NCBI GenBank assembly: GCA_963770635.1
Contig: CAVYQI010000006.1
Coordinates: 372,001-436,000, forward strand
Source of the DNA: DASZIT01 sp963770635
Lineage (GTDB): Bacteria; Actinomycetota; Acidimicrobiia; Acidimicrobiales; RAAP-2
Reading direction: 5' to 3'
Length of the DNA: 64,000 bases
Shown here piece by piece: positions 25,763 to 35,357 of this stretch (position 1 is its first letter; each line of letters starts with the position of its first letter). A program made the translations under genes and the position numbers. A model generated the notes under the pieces. The model saw only the letters and a list, made by a program, of their open reading frames with translations. It was not told the origin of the DNA and searched no databases.

Positions 25763-28313
25763 ATGACGAGCACCCTGACGGCCGGTCCGGCCGCCGCCCC
25801 GGGACTGGCCCGGCGCTGGAGATGGAGCCACCACGCCGAGATCATGGCCGTGAGCGTGGCCGTGCTCCTGACCGAGATCAGCTACACCCGGGTCTTCTCC
25901 TTCAAGCTCTTCTACTACTACGTCTATCTGGTGATCGGCCTGGCCATGTTGGGCCTCTCGGCGGGGGCAGTGTTGGTGGCCGTCTCTCGCCGGCTCCGCG
26001 GCCTCTCCACCGACGCCATCCTTTTCTGGAGCATGGCCTTCGGGTCCGCCGCCACCATCGGCGGATACGCCGTCGTCGCGGTGGTGCGAATCAACACCCT
26101 CTCGATCTGGAAGTACGGCACCACCGGATCGGCCTCCAACATGGCCCTGATCCTGGTGGTGTGCCTGTGCGTGTTCCTGGCCTTTCTCGGGCCCGGCGTC
26201 GCGGTCGCCACCCTCTTCTCGCGGGAGACGAAGTCCATCGGCGGGTTGTACTTCGCCGACCTGGCCGGGGCGACACTGGCGTGCGCAACCGTGGTCCTGG
26301 CGGTGAGCCGCCTCGGGGCCCCCGCCACCATCATGCTGGCGGCGGCGGTGCTGGCAGCAGCGGCCGCCTGGGTCGCCGGCCGCATCCGGATATTCCTGGC
26401 GGTGGGCGCCGGTCTGGTCCTGGCCGCGGCGGTGGTGTTGACCGCGGCGCCGGGGTTGCTTCCGGCCCAGAAGATCGATGCCAGCAAGCCGTTCGTGACG
26501 GCTTCCGACCCGGCCATCGCCTCATCCTGGGGATCGGTGTTCCGTGTCGACGTGGCCAAGGCCCCCGGCGCCCCCAACGTCTTGAACCTCTATCACGACG
26601 GCACCCTCGGCGCCGCCATCTACCGGTGGAACGGGCAGCGATCCTTCCTCTCGGTGTACGACTTTCCCGAGGACTCACGGTCGATCCCGTTCTCGGTCTT
26701 GGGGACGACGCCGCCCACCCATGAGGCCGTCATCGGTGCGGCGGGCGGGCACGAGGTGCTCGCATCCCTCTACTACGGGGCGAAGCACGTCGACGCGGTG
26801 GAGCTGAACCCGGTGACCGTGGACCTGGTCCGCAACCAGTTCGCCGACTTCGATGGCCATCTGGCTCAGAACCCGGCCGTCAATTCATCTGAACGAGGAC
26901 GGTAGGTCGTACCTGGCCCGGAGCTCCCAACTCGACGATCTGATCTGGTACCCGGCCCCCGACAGCTACGCCGCCACCAACAGCGCGCTGGCGAGCGCCA
27001 ACGTGCTTTCGGAGAGCTATCTGTACACGACCAATGCGGTGGTGGCCAATCTCCAACACCTCACCAGTCGGGGAATCTTCGTGGCGCAGTTCGGGGAGGA
27101 CGGCAACGTCAACGATCTCCGGACGACCCGGTTCGTCGCCACCGCTCGCCAGGCCTTGAGCCAGCTGGGAATCACGGATCCAACCGACCACATCATGGTC
27201 GCCGAGAGTCAGGTCAACTTTCTCGGGACGATTCCGCTGTCGACGATCGTGGTGAGCCGGACGCCCTTCACTCCCGCGGCGATCTCGAGCTTCCTGACCG
27301 CAGCCAAACGGGTGCCCAATACCACCGTCCTTTACGCTCCCGGGGTCACTCCGACTCCGAATCCGGTCAACTCGGTGGTGACCGTCTCCAATGCCAAATT
27401 GGGCGCGTTCTACAGCGCATTCCCCTACAACGTCACTCCGACGACGGACAACGACCCGTACTTCTGGCACTTCGCCCGCTTCGGCACCGTCATCAGCCAC
27501 TACACCAGCTCGTTGAACAGTCTCGACCGTGAAGATTCGGTCGGGGAGCGGGTGTTGTTGTTGCTCCTGGGCCTGTCGGTGATCGTCGCCGCCGCCTTCC
27601 TCCTCCTGCCGTTCATCCGGATCCGGGAGACGTGGTCGCGGATGCCGTCCAAGCGGTGGTCGTCGACCTTCTTTGCCGGAGTCGGACTGGGGTTCATCTT
27701 CTTCGAGATCACCCTCATGCAGCTCCTGAACCTCTTTCTCGGGTTTCCCACCTACGCGCTGACCGTCACCCTGGCTTCTCTCCTGCTCTTCACCGGAATC
27801 GGTGCCCTGCTGAGTCGGAAGATCGTTCGACCCCGGCGCGCCATCCCGCAGCTCTTCGGGGCGGTGGTGGTCCTGGGCCTTTTCTATCTCTTCGGGTTGA
27901 CCCCGCTGACGGACGCGTTGCTGACGCTTCCCCTGGCCTTCCGGATCGTGATCACCTTCGTCTTGTTGGCTCCCCTCGGGTTGTGCTTCGGCATGTTCAT
28001 GCCTCTGGGATTGCGGCAGGTCTCCGGGGGCGGGGAGGCAGGCCGTGCGTATGTGGCGTGGGGTTGGGCGGTGAACGGGTTCGCCGCCGTCGTCGGGGCT
28101 GCCCTCGCCACGATCCTGTCGATGGCGTATGGCTTCGACGTCGTCCTGGGTCTGGGGATGGCCGCCTACGCCATCGCAACGGGAGCCTGGGTCGTCCTGT
28201 CGGGCCGGGTGACGCCGCTGGATGCGAAGAGCCGAATGGGGTCGAGTCCCGCCGAGGGGTCGGCCATTCCGGTCCCGTCGCTGGTCGGCAGCACTCGATC
28301 TTCGTCCCCGTAG
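25763..28313 (+). pseudogene. Spermidine-synthase-like membrane protein, broken by one frameshift
   Basis: One gene of about 850 residues, read in two frames. The first part (25763-26885) has about six N-terminal membrane helices, then a Rossmann-type aminopropyltransferase-like fold with VIGAAGGHEVL and HVDAVELNP. The second (26887-28313) resumes with LNEDGRSYLARS and LIWYPAPDSYAATN, and ends in seven or so further helices. Removing the C at 26886 restores an unbroken reading through VNYLNEDGRSY. The family fuses a polyamine-synthase-like domain with transporter-like helices; its substrate is unknown. The break is either a sequencing error or recent inactivation. Start ATG 25763 follows TAGGCT by nine bases. 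Confidence 0.78.
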
Positions 28314-28558
28314 GGAGAACCGCCCGGTAGCGAGCACGGCCCCGTAGGGAGCACGGCTCCGGGTCACCGGGTCGATGCCCGTTTCCGCAGGTAATTCACC
28401 GTTCGCGCGCCGAGCGCGGCTCAAACCCGCACTGCGCCCCGGTGGTTTTCGCAACGGTCAGTAAGAAATTACGTCGACGTCAACTCCAGGTCGCTCCTCG
28501 TTCATCTCCTCGGGAAGGTAGCGGGAGCAATATCACCGACAACGAGGAGACCCCCAGC

Positions 28559-29977
28559 ATGATTCGAATGTCACGTCTGGTCACATCCCGACGACTGATC
28601 GCCGCAGCCGGTATCGCGGTGGTCGCAGCATCGATCCCGATCGCAGTGGCGAACGGAGATCAATCACCACCCTCGCAAGGGATGGGGAACGGATCCGGGC
28701 AAACGGTCCGCGCCGCCCTCCCTCCGGGGGCCATCAAGCACATTCTGGTGATCGACATGGAGAACTCCGGCTTCTCCACCACCTGGGGTTCCGGTTCGCC
28801 GGCGACCTATCTCAATGGAACCCTCCGCCAGCAAGGAGAGCTCATCGACAACTACTACGGCACCGGCCACAACAGCCTGGACAACTACATCGCCCAGGTC
28901 TCCGGCCAGGCCCCGACCAATATGACCAAGGGCGACTGCGGTTCGAGCTCGGGCACCGTCTACGTGAACGTGGCCCCCGGGACGGATGACCCGTTCCCGT
29001 CGACGAATCCGGGTCAGGTCGATGGCAACGGTTGCATCTACCCGGCACCCACGGCCACCAGTCACGGCGCCCCTACGATTGCCGATCAGTTGGACGCCGC
29101 GCATCCACCCAACCCGAAGACAGATGTCGCCAGTTGGCGGGAGTATGCCGGGGACATGGGGAATACCCCGAGCCGGGACGGGGGCACCGCCGATCCCACC
29201 GGAGGGACCGACTGCGCCCATCCGACGGTCGGAGGCGCTGACAACGCGGAGGGCGCCACCACCTCGGACCAGTATGCCAACCGGCACAATCCCTTCATCT
29301 ACTTCCATTCCATCATCGACAACCAGGCGTTGTGCAATGCCAACGAGGTACCGCTCGGGACACTGGAAAGCAATGGGACGCCATCGCCTACGGGCCACCT
29401 GGTGAGTGACCTGTCCAGCATCGACACGACGCCGATGTTCGGGTTCGTGACCCCCAACACCTGCGATGACGGCCACGACAACCCCTGTGTCGGGCTCAAC
29501 GACGACGGAACCCACGCCGGTGGCCTGGTGGCCATCGACGCCTGGCTGCAGCACTGGATGCCGACCATCCTGAATTCCCCGGCCTACCGGTCCGGGAGCA
29601 TGCTGGTCGTCCTCACCTTCGATGAGTCGGAGCCCGCCGCGGGGGATCCTCCCTCGAACAGCTCCTGCTGCTACGAGCAGCCCGGTCCCAACACCGCAGC
29701 GCCCGGAGACGCTTCGTCGACGGCGATCACCAACTCGGCACCAGGTGGTGGCAAGGTCGGGGCGCTGCTGCTCAACACCCGGTACATCAAGGCCGGGAGC
29801 GAGGACACCGCCGGCGCCTACAACCACTACTCGGCCCTCCGTAGCTACGAGGACCTGCTGGGTCTGACGACGGGCGGGACCGACGGTCTCGGTCACCTGG
29901 GATTCGCCGCCGCCCCCGGGCTGGTGCCGTTCGGCCCGGATGTCTTCAACCGGAACGGGGGAGGTTTCGGGCAATAG
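28559..29977 (+). CDS. Secreted phosphoesterase (acid phosphatase/phospholipase C-like)
   Basis: 472 residues. A signal peptide (SRRLIAAAGIAVVAASIPIAVANG) is followed by an alkaline-phosphatase-superfamily phosphoesterase domain: IKHILVIDMENSGFSTTWG (metal-binding residues in place of the usual VxExNR), YYGTGHNSLDNYIAQVSGQ, and SMLVVLTFDESEPA with the second Asp/Glu set. The start ATG 28559 is preceded by GAGGAG nine bases upstream; an earlier in-frame ATG at 28442 lacks this. It probably releases phosphate from phosphomonoesters or phospholipids outside the cell. A strong hairpin (30004-30033) follows. Confidence 0.85.
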   Translation: MIRMSRLVTSRRLIAAAGIAVVAASIPIAVANGDQSPPSQGMGNGSGQTVRAALPPGAIKHILVIDMENSGFSTTWGSGSPATYLNGTLRQQGELIDNYYGTGHNSLDNYIAQVSGQAPTNMTKGDCGSSSGTVYVNVAPGTDDPFPSTNPGQVDGNGCIYPAPTATSHGAPTIADQLDAAHPPNPKTDVASWREYAGDMGNTPSRDGGTADPTGGTDCAHPTVGGADNAEGATTSDQYANRHNPFIYFHSIIDNQALCNANEVPLGTLESNGTPSPTGHLVSDLSSIDTTPMFGFVTPNTCDDGHDNPCVGLNDDGTHAGGLVAIDAWLQHWMPTILNSPAYRSGSMLVVLTFDESEPAAGDPPSNSSCCYEQPGPNTAAPGDASSTAITNSAPGGGKVGALLLNTRYIKAGSEDTAGAYNHYSALRSYEDLLGLTTGGTDGLGHLGFAAAPGLVPFGPDVFNRNGGGFGQ

Positions 29978-30003
29978 CGCCACCGTAAGCGCCGCCGATG
30001 GTG

Positions 30004-30033
30004 GTCCCGGGCCAGCCTTCGCTGGCCCGGGAC
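30004..30033. terminator. 13-bp perfect stem-loop between the phosphoesterase gene and recA
   Basis: The arm GTCCCGGGCCAGC pairs with its exact complement after a 4-nt CTTC loop. It lies 26 bp after the phosphoesterase stop, and recA ends convergently at 30207, so it could serve as a terminator for either gene. No U-run is present. Confidence 0.6.
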
Positions 30034-30095
30034 TGCGGTCGGACTCCGGGTGTCCCCGGATGCATCTCGGCGACGCCCGCCCCGGACACGCAGCA

Positions 30096-30123
30096 GCCCG
30101 GGACGCATTGCTGCATCCCGGGC
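30096..30123. terminator. Second stem-loop in the same convergent gap
   Basis: GCCCGGGA (30096-30103) is complementary to TCCCGGGC (30116-30123) around a 12-nt loop. It shares the CCCGGG core of the upstream hairpin, so the two could form alternative pairings. Confidence 0.4.
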
Positions 30124-30206
30124 CGGCGAACTCACTTCATCTACCCAGCGACCCGCGCCAAGAAACGGCGGCGATCGAAAGGGTGGAGAAGCGGGAGGGG
30201 GTTTAC

Positions 30207-31283
<1,077 letters not shown>

Positions 31284-31403
31284 TTCCTTCACTCTCCTTC
31301 AATGCCTGTGTTCACTTGACCGGGCTGACCCTACGGAGAGGGTGTGACACCCGACTGGGGTCCGGATCGGGTCCGGCGCCGATGGATACCGCTCGACCTG
31401 ATC

Positions 31404-31427
31404 ACTCTAGACCCGAACGCATGTTCG
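31404..31427 (-). promoter_or_regulatory. recA promoter with LexA (SOS) box
   Basis: CGAACGCATGTTCG at 31414-31427 fits the actinobacterial LexA consensus GAAC-N4-GTTC exactly. A TAGAGT -10 (minus strand, 31404-31409) lies just downstream, so the box sits in the -10/-35 spacer. This predicts DNA-damage induction of recA with a leader of about 115 nt. Confidence 0.8.
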
Positions 31428-31586
31428 ATAGTGGACCGTCGGGCACCCGTTGTCAAGGATCCTCCGAGGGTCAACCGACGCCCACCCGAGGCCAGTCCGA
31501 AGGTCCACCCGACCCCCGAGGGCCGTGCCGCTCCAACCCGGGGGTCACCGTGGGAGGAGCGTGATTCGGGCTAGTGTCTCGGCCCA

Positions 31587-32861
31587 ATGAGTGACCATCG
31601 GCACTCCCATCGCTCCGGTGGCAAGAGGGCCAGAAGGGCCACCACCGCCTCGGCCGCCCACTCGGCCGGCGCCTCGGCCCGCCACTCGGCCGCCCACTCG
31701 GCCCTCCACTCGGCAGCCTCGCACGCGACCCCGGCCACCCCGGTCATCTTCTCGCTGGCCGACATTCGCAGCCATGGGGCCCACGCCCGGCCGCACCAGC
31801 CCCACGGACTGGCCTATGCCGTCGGGGCGACGGCAGTGGTCTTGGTGGGGATGGTCATCGCCTTGTTCACCACGTCCGGTACAAGGGCGGCGGCGGTCAA
31901 GACCCCGAAACTCGTGGTGCACACCGCGGCGACGTCGGCACCGCCGGCGCACAGCTGTCCCCTCACCGGCGCACCCGCGCCCGGTGGCGTGGTTCCGGCC
32001 CGGCCGGCCCTCGGCGTCAAGATCGGGAACTACACCGGCGATCGGCCGTCGTCCGGCCTCAACAACGCCGACATCGTCTTCGAAGAGCCGGTGGAGGGCG
32101 GCATCACCCGCCTGGTGGCGGTGTTCCAGTGCCAGGAGCCGTCGCTGGTCGGGGATCTCCGCTCCGCCCGGCAACCGGATGCCGGCATCCTCTCCCAGTT
32201 GTCGGATCCGCTCTTCGTCCACGCCGGCGGGATTCCCCCGGTGCTCTCGCTCATGAACAACTCGCCGCTGATCGACAAGGACCTCTACGAGGGGGGCAAT
32301 TCGTCGGCCATCATCCTGGAGCCGGGACGGGTGTCCCCGTACTCGACCTTCGTGAACACCGCCTCGCTGTGGGCCTTCGATCCGACCGACGTCACTCCCC
32401 CGGCTCCGATCTTCCAGTACTCGAACCGGTTGCCCGCCGGGACGACCGCCGGGTCGGGTGCCAGCGTCCACATCCCGTTCTCCGGTACCTCGGATGTCAC
32501 CTGGACCTGGAATCCGGCCGGAGGGAATTATCTCCGCTCCTACGCCGGCCTCCCCGACACCCTCCTCTCCGGCGATCAGACCGCGGCCGACAATGTCGTC
32601 GTCATGACGGTGGAGACCTCCACCGGGAGCTGGGTCGAGAACGAGGAAGGCGGCCACGAGGTACTGGTGACCACCACCGGGAGCGGTCCGGTGGTGGTCA
32701 TGCGCAACGGTGTCGCCATCACCGGTAGCTGGAACCGGACCTCGCTCACCAGCCCGGCCACCTTCACCGCCGCCAACGGCGCACCCATCACCCTCCAACC
32801 CGGCAACACCTGGGAAGAGTTGGTCCCCGCCGGCATCACCGTCACCCCCAGCCCCGGTTGA
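31587..32861 (+). CDS. DUF3048 domain-containing membrane-anchored protein
   Basis: 424 residues. The N-terminal 50 residues are a His/Ser/Ala-rich repeat tract. A single membrane helix follows (GLAYAVGATAVVLVGMVIALF, about 74-94), then an extracytoplasmic DUF3048 domain with RPALGVKIGNYTGDRPSSGLNNADIVFEEPVEGGITRLVAVF and LRSARQPD. Relatives include YerB lipoproteins of Firmicutes; function unknown. ATG 31587 follows TAGTGT by nine bases with no Shine-Dalgarno. It is divergent from recA. Confidence 0.82.
   Translation: MSDHRHSHRSGGKRARRATTASAAHSAGASARHSAAHSALHSAASHATPATPVIFSLADIRSHGAHARPHQPHGLAYAVGATAVVLVGMVIALFTTSGTRAAAVKTPKLVVHTAATSAPPAHSCPLTGAPAPGGVVPARPALGVKIGNYTGDRPSSGLNNADIVFEEPVEGGITRLVAVFQCQEPSLVGDLRSARQPDAGILSQLSDPLFVHAGGIPPVLSLMNNSPLIDKDLYEGGNSSAIILEPGRVSPYSTFVNTASLWAFDPTDVTPPAPIFQYSNRLPAGTTAGSGASVHIPFSGTSDVTWTWNPAGGNYLRSYAGLPDTLLSGDQTAADNVVVMTVETSTGSWVENEEGGHEVLVTTTGSGPVVVMRNGVAITGSWNRTSLTSPATFTAANGAPITLQPGNTWEELVPAGITVTPSPG
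31657..31731 (+). repeat. Degenerate CAC-TCG-GCC (HSA) repeat tract
   Basis: Within the DUF3048 gene the motif CACTCGGCC recurs at irregular 12-27-bp spacing, encoding four copies of His-Ser-Ala, with a variant tail. It gives the cytoplasmic N-terminus a His-rich low-complexity stretch. Confidence 0.55.
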
Positions 32862-32925
32862 CGGGCACCAGCCGGGGTACGGCGTAGCTGCCGGCCGGTT
32901 CCGGCCGCCGGGATCGTATTGCGGG

Positions 32926-33186
32926 CTACCGGTCGTAGACCTCGCGACGATGGCCCATGCGTAGGACCAGGATCAGGAGTTGGTCGTCGTTGATCTCGTG
33001 CACAATTCGATAATCACCGGTTCGTACTCTCCACTCACCTGCACCTCCCACCAGTCGGGTGGCCGCCGGTGGACGGGGATCGACCGCCAGCAATTCGAGG
33101 GCGGCTTGGATGCGCCGTCGTACATCAGGGTCGAACTTCCGGAGCTGGCGCGCGGCCGGAGGCGCCAAGGCGACCCTGTAGATCAC
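32926..33186 (-). CDS. RelE/ParE-family toxin
   Basis: 86 residues with the RelE fold pattern: MIYRVALAPPAARQLRKFDPDVRRRIQAALELL, then LVGGAGEWRVRTGDYRIVHEINDDQLLILVLRMGHRREVY. The conserved Arg in WRVRTGDYRI and the C-terminal HRREVY are present. It is likely a ribosome-dependent mRNA interferase. The start overlaps the antitoxin stop by 4 bp, so the pair is translationally coupled. Confidence 0.9.
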   Translation of the reverse strand: MIYRVALAPPAARQLRKFDPDVRRRIQAALELLAVDPRPPAATRLVGGAGEWRVRTGDYRIVHEINDDQLLILVLRMGHRREVYDR

Positions 33187-33458
33187 GTCAGGCCGAGATC
33201 AGCCTTGACCTGTTCCCAGGGAATCGGTGCGTCGCCCGTCGCTTTCATCTCGGCCCGGGCTGCCTCGGCGGCGCGGACGTCCGCCATGTCTTCCGCCAAC
33301 TCCAGGATGCGGTCGAGGTCATCGGCATCGATGACCGCAGCCACTCGTTTACCGCGACGAGCAAGGTAGACCGGGGTGTGCTCGGCCCGGGCGCGGTCAA
33401 TGATGGCGGCCAATTGCTGGCGGGCCTCCGAGACACTGAGAGCTGAGGTAGCGGGCAT
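33183..33458 (-). CDS. Phd/YefM-family antitoxin
   Basis: 91 residues. The N-terminal Phd-like DNA-binding part (SALSVSEARQQLAAIIDRARAEHTPVYLARRGKRVAAVIDADDLDRI) is followed by a helical toxin-binding tail. It neutralises the RelE-like toxin encoded next and probably represses the operon through the GTAC repeats upstream. ATG 33458 has no ribosome site and lies six bases after a TACACT -10, so translation is probably leaderless. Confidence 0.9.
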   Translation of the reverse strand: MPATSALSVSEARQQLAAIIDRARAEHTPVYLARRGKRVAAVIDADDLDRILELAEDMADVRAAEAARAEMKATGDAPIPWEQVKADLGLT

Positions 33459-33512
33459 GTACTAAGTGTACAGATAGACGCTTTACGTACAAACCAGCCC
33501 CGACACGTACAA
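33458..33512 (-). promoter_or_regulatory. Promoter and GTAC-repeat operator of the Phd/RelE operon
   Basis: On the minus strand, -35 TTGTAC (33487-33492) and -10 TACACT (33465-33470) are 16 bp apart. ACGTACAA occurs twice on the plus strand (33485-33492, 33505-33512), exactly 20 bp apart, and TGTAC also at 33458 and 33467. The regular face-of-helix spacing suits cooperative antitoxin binding. Confidence 0.55.
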
Positions 33513-33556
33513 GACCGGCTCGCCCCCGAAACAACGCCCCGTGCCAGGCTGGACCG

Positions 33557-34531
33557 GTGCGATTCGTGGTCTACGGCGCGGGGGCGATCGGCGGGGTGGT
33601 CGGGGCCCGCCTGTTCCAGCACGATCACCCGGTGGTCCTCATCGCCCGGGGAGATCACTACCGGGCACTGCACAAACGCGGCCTCCGCATCCAAGATCCG
33701 ACCGGCGAGCAGACCCTGCCGATACCCGCCGTCGACCACCCGGCCCGGGTGGAATGGACCGGCGGCGACGTCGCGCTGGTGGCGGTGAAGAGCCAGCACA
33801 CCTCGACGGTGCTCACCGAGCTGGCCAGGGTGGCGCCCCCCGAGCTGCCGATCGTCTGCCTGCAGAACGGCGTGGCCAACGAGGCCGAGGCCCTCCGGCG
33901 GTTCGCCAACGTCTACGCGGTGCCGGTGGCCAGCCCGACCGCCCACCTCGAGCCGGGGGTCGTCCAGGCCTACTCGTCACCGATCACCGGCATCCTCGAC
34001 ATCGGTCGCTACCCCCAAGGCGTCGACGACGTGGCCGTCGCGGTGGCCGCGGCGTTTGCCGGCTCGACCTTCGACAGCCGGGCCATCCCCGACGTGTTCC
34101 GGTGGAAGTGGCGGAAGCTGATCACCAACCTCGGGAACGCCGTCGAGGCGGTGTGCGGGCCGGCGGCTCGGGGCGGGACCATCGGGAAGCGGGCGACGAC
34201 GGAGGGGGAGGCGTGTCTGGCTGCCGCCGGCATCGATGCCGCCACCACCGAGGAGGACCGGGCCCGGCGAGGGGATCTGCTCCGGCTCCAACGGGTGGCC
34301 GGCCAGAAACGCGAGGGCGGCTCATCGTGGCAGAGCCTGGCCCGCGAGGCTCCGGGCATCGAGTCCGACTACCTCAACGGCGAGGTCGTCCTCCTCGGTC
34401 GCCTCCACGGCGTGCCCACCCCGGTCAACGCGCTGCTGCAGCGGCTGGCCAACCAGCTGACCGCCACCGGCGCCCCACCCGGTTCGATCACCCCCGACGA
34501 GTTCGAGGACCGGTTGGCCTCCGGGTCGTAG
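33557..34531 (+). CDS. Ketopantoate reductase family (PanE/ApbA) oxidoreductase
   Basis: 324 residues. The N-terminal Rossmann motif VVYGAGAIGGVVGARL binds NADP(H), and VALVAVKSQHT contains the conserved nucleotide-contact Lys region. WRKLITNLGNAVEAV carries the catalytic Lys/Asn of the C-terminal helical domain, which ends SDYLNGEVVLLGRLHGVPTPVN with the Glu and HG-x-P-TPxN signature. It probably reduces 2-dehydropantoate or a related 2-keto acid. No pantothenate gene is adjacent, so panE proper is not asserted. GTG 33557 follows a CAGGCT box by six bases. Confidence 0.85.
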   Translation: MRFVVYGAGAIGGVVGARLFQHDHPVVLIARGDHYRALHKRGLRIQDPTGEQTLPIPAVDHPARVEWTGGDVALVAVKSQHTSTVLTELARVAPPELPIVCLQNGVANEAEALRRFANVYAVPVASPTAHLEPGVVQAYSSPITGILDIGRYPQGVDDVAVAVAAAFAGSTFDSRAIPDVFRWKWRKLITNLGNAVEAVCGPAARGGTIGKRATTEGEACLAAAGIDAATTEEDRARRGDLLRLQRVAGQKREGGSSWQSLAREAPGIESDYLNGEVVLLGRLHGVPTPVNALLQRLANQLTATGAPPGSITPDEFEDRLASGS

Positions 34532-34557
34532 CGCATTAGGGGGATACCACTCAGGGA

Positions 34558-34881
34558 TCAGCCAGCACCTTCCTCGTCCGCACCTTCCTCGTCATCATCG
34601 CCCAACTCCTCAGCCAGGCGCGTGAAGTGCCCCGGCTCGTGGCGCACGACTTCGCCCCGGGCGGCCTGGTCGATGCCCTCCCTGAGGGAGGTGAGGGCTT
34701 CCGGGTTGCGGAGCATGGCTAGCTCGCGCTCTGAGATTGAGACCATCGGCGTCAGGATGAGCGATCCGTCGGGCATCCTGGTCACCCGGAAGCGGTGCTG
34801 GCTGCCTTGGATGACCCTGGCCAGCGGTAGGCGCTGGCGTGAGTCCAGCTCGAGTTCGATTGTGTTCCCCTGTGGCTCCAT
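34558..34881 (-). CDS. AbrB-like protein, candidate antitoxin
   Basis: 107 residues. The N-terminal half looks like an AbrB/SpoVT-type swapped hairpin (IELELDSRQRLPLARVIQGSQHRFRVTRMPDGSLILTPMVSISEREL), followed by a short helix and a strongly acidic tail (DDDEEGADEEG). It is divergent from a small RelE-like gene 88 bp away, and the gap holds back-to-back promoters. ATG 34881 lies seven bases after TAGAAT, with TTGACA 16 bp further up: a near-consensus leaderless promoter. The antitoxin role is inferred from fold and neighbour. Confidence 0.65.
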   Translation of the reverse strand: MEPQGNTIELELDSRQRLPLARVIQGSQHRFRVTRMPDGSLILTPMVSISERELAMLRNPEALTSLREGIDQAARGEVVRHEPGHFTRLAEELGDDDEEGADEEGAG

Positions 34882-34888
34882 GTCTGAG

Positions 34889-34962
34889 ATTCTAACACCG
34901 CGTCACGATTTGTCAACCTCACCATCGTTACATTTGCAACATCGGTCCACTTATGCTAAAGT
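34889..34962. promoter_or_regulatory. Back-to-back leaderless promoters
   Basis: Leftward: -35 TTGACA (34911-34916), 16 bp, -10 TAGAAT (34889-34894), 7 nt, ATG 34881. Rightward: -35 TTGCAA (34934-34939), 17 bp, -10 TAAAGT (34957-34962), 7 nt, ATG 34970. The gap is visibly AT-rich compared with its surroundings. One bound repressor could silence both genes. Confidence 0.7.
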
Positions 34963-34969
34963 ACCAATA

Positions 34970-35257
34970 ATGGCATTCATCCTGCTTCTCACCACGCAAG
35001 CGACCAAAGCACTGGCCTCATCCAAGAGGGACATCCGGAAATACCGCAAGGTCGTTCGATGCTTGGCGAGGATCGAGCAGGACCCTGGATATCCGGGCCT
35101 CAACTCTCACCCGTACGAAGAGATCAAAGGCCCACTCGGCGAGAAGATTTGGGAGTCCTACGCCGAGAACAGCACCCCATCAGCCTGGCGAGTGTGGTGG
35201 TATTACGGACCTCAGACAGGCGAGATCACCATTTATGACATAGGACCTCATCCATAA
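34970..35257 (+). CDS. Small RelE-like protein, candidate toxin
   Basis: 95 residues: LTTQATKALASSKRDIRKYRKVVRCLARIEQDPGYPGLNSHPYEEIKGPLGEKIWESYAENSTPSAWRVWWYYGPQTGEITIYDIGPHP. The order of basic helix, IWESY strand, AWRVWW and ITIYDIGPHP fits the RelE/HigB fold with an Arg in the WRVWW strand and a terminal His, but similarity is weak. The region has lower GC than its neighbours, consistent with transfer. It is divergent from the AbrB-like gene. Confidence 0.65.
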   Translation: MAFILLLTTQATKALASSKRDIRKYRKVVRCLARIEQDPGYPGLNSHPYEEIKGPLGEKIWESYAENSTPSAWRVWWYYGPQTGEITIYDIGPHP

Positions 35258-35357
35258 GCGAACCGGCCGGTGGGGCCAGTGCGAGGGCAGCTAATTCACA
35301 GCGATGGAATGGCCCCAAAGATCATGAGCGTGCCGGTTGGCCTCCGAGTGGTAGCGA

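Noticed and set aside
28380..28540. PHO box before the secreted phosphoesterase
   Set aside because: Only single, non-adjacent TTCACC/TTCATC units are present, not the tandem 11-nt repeat expected.
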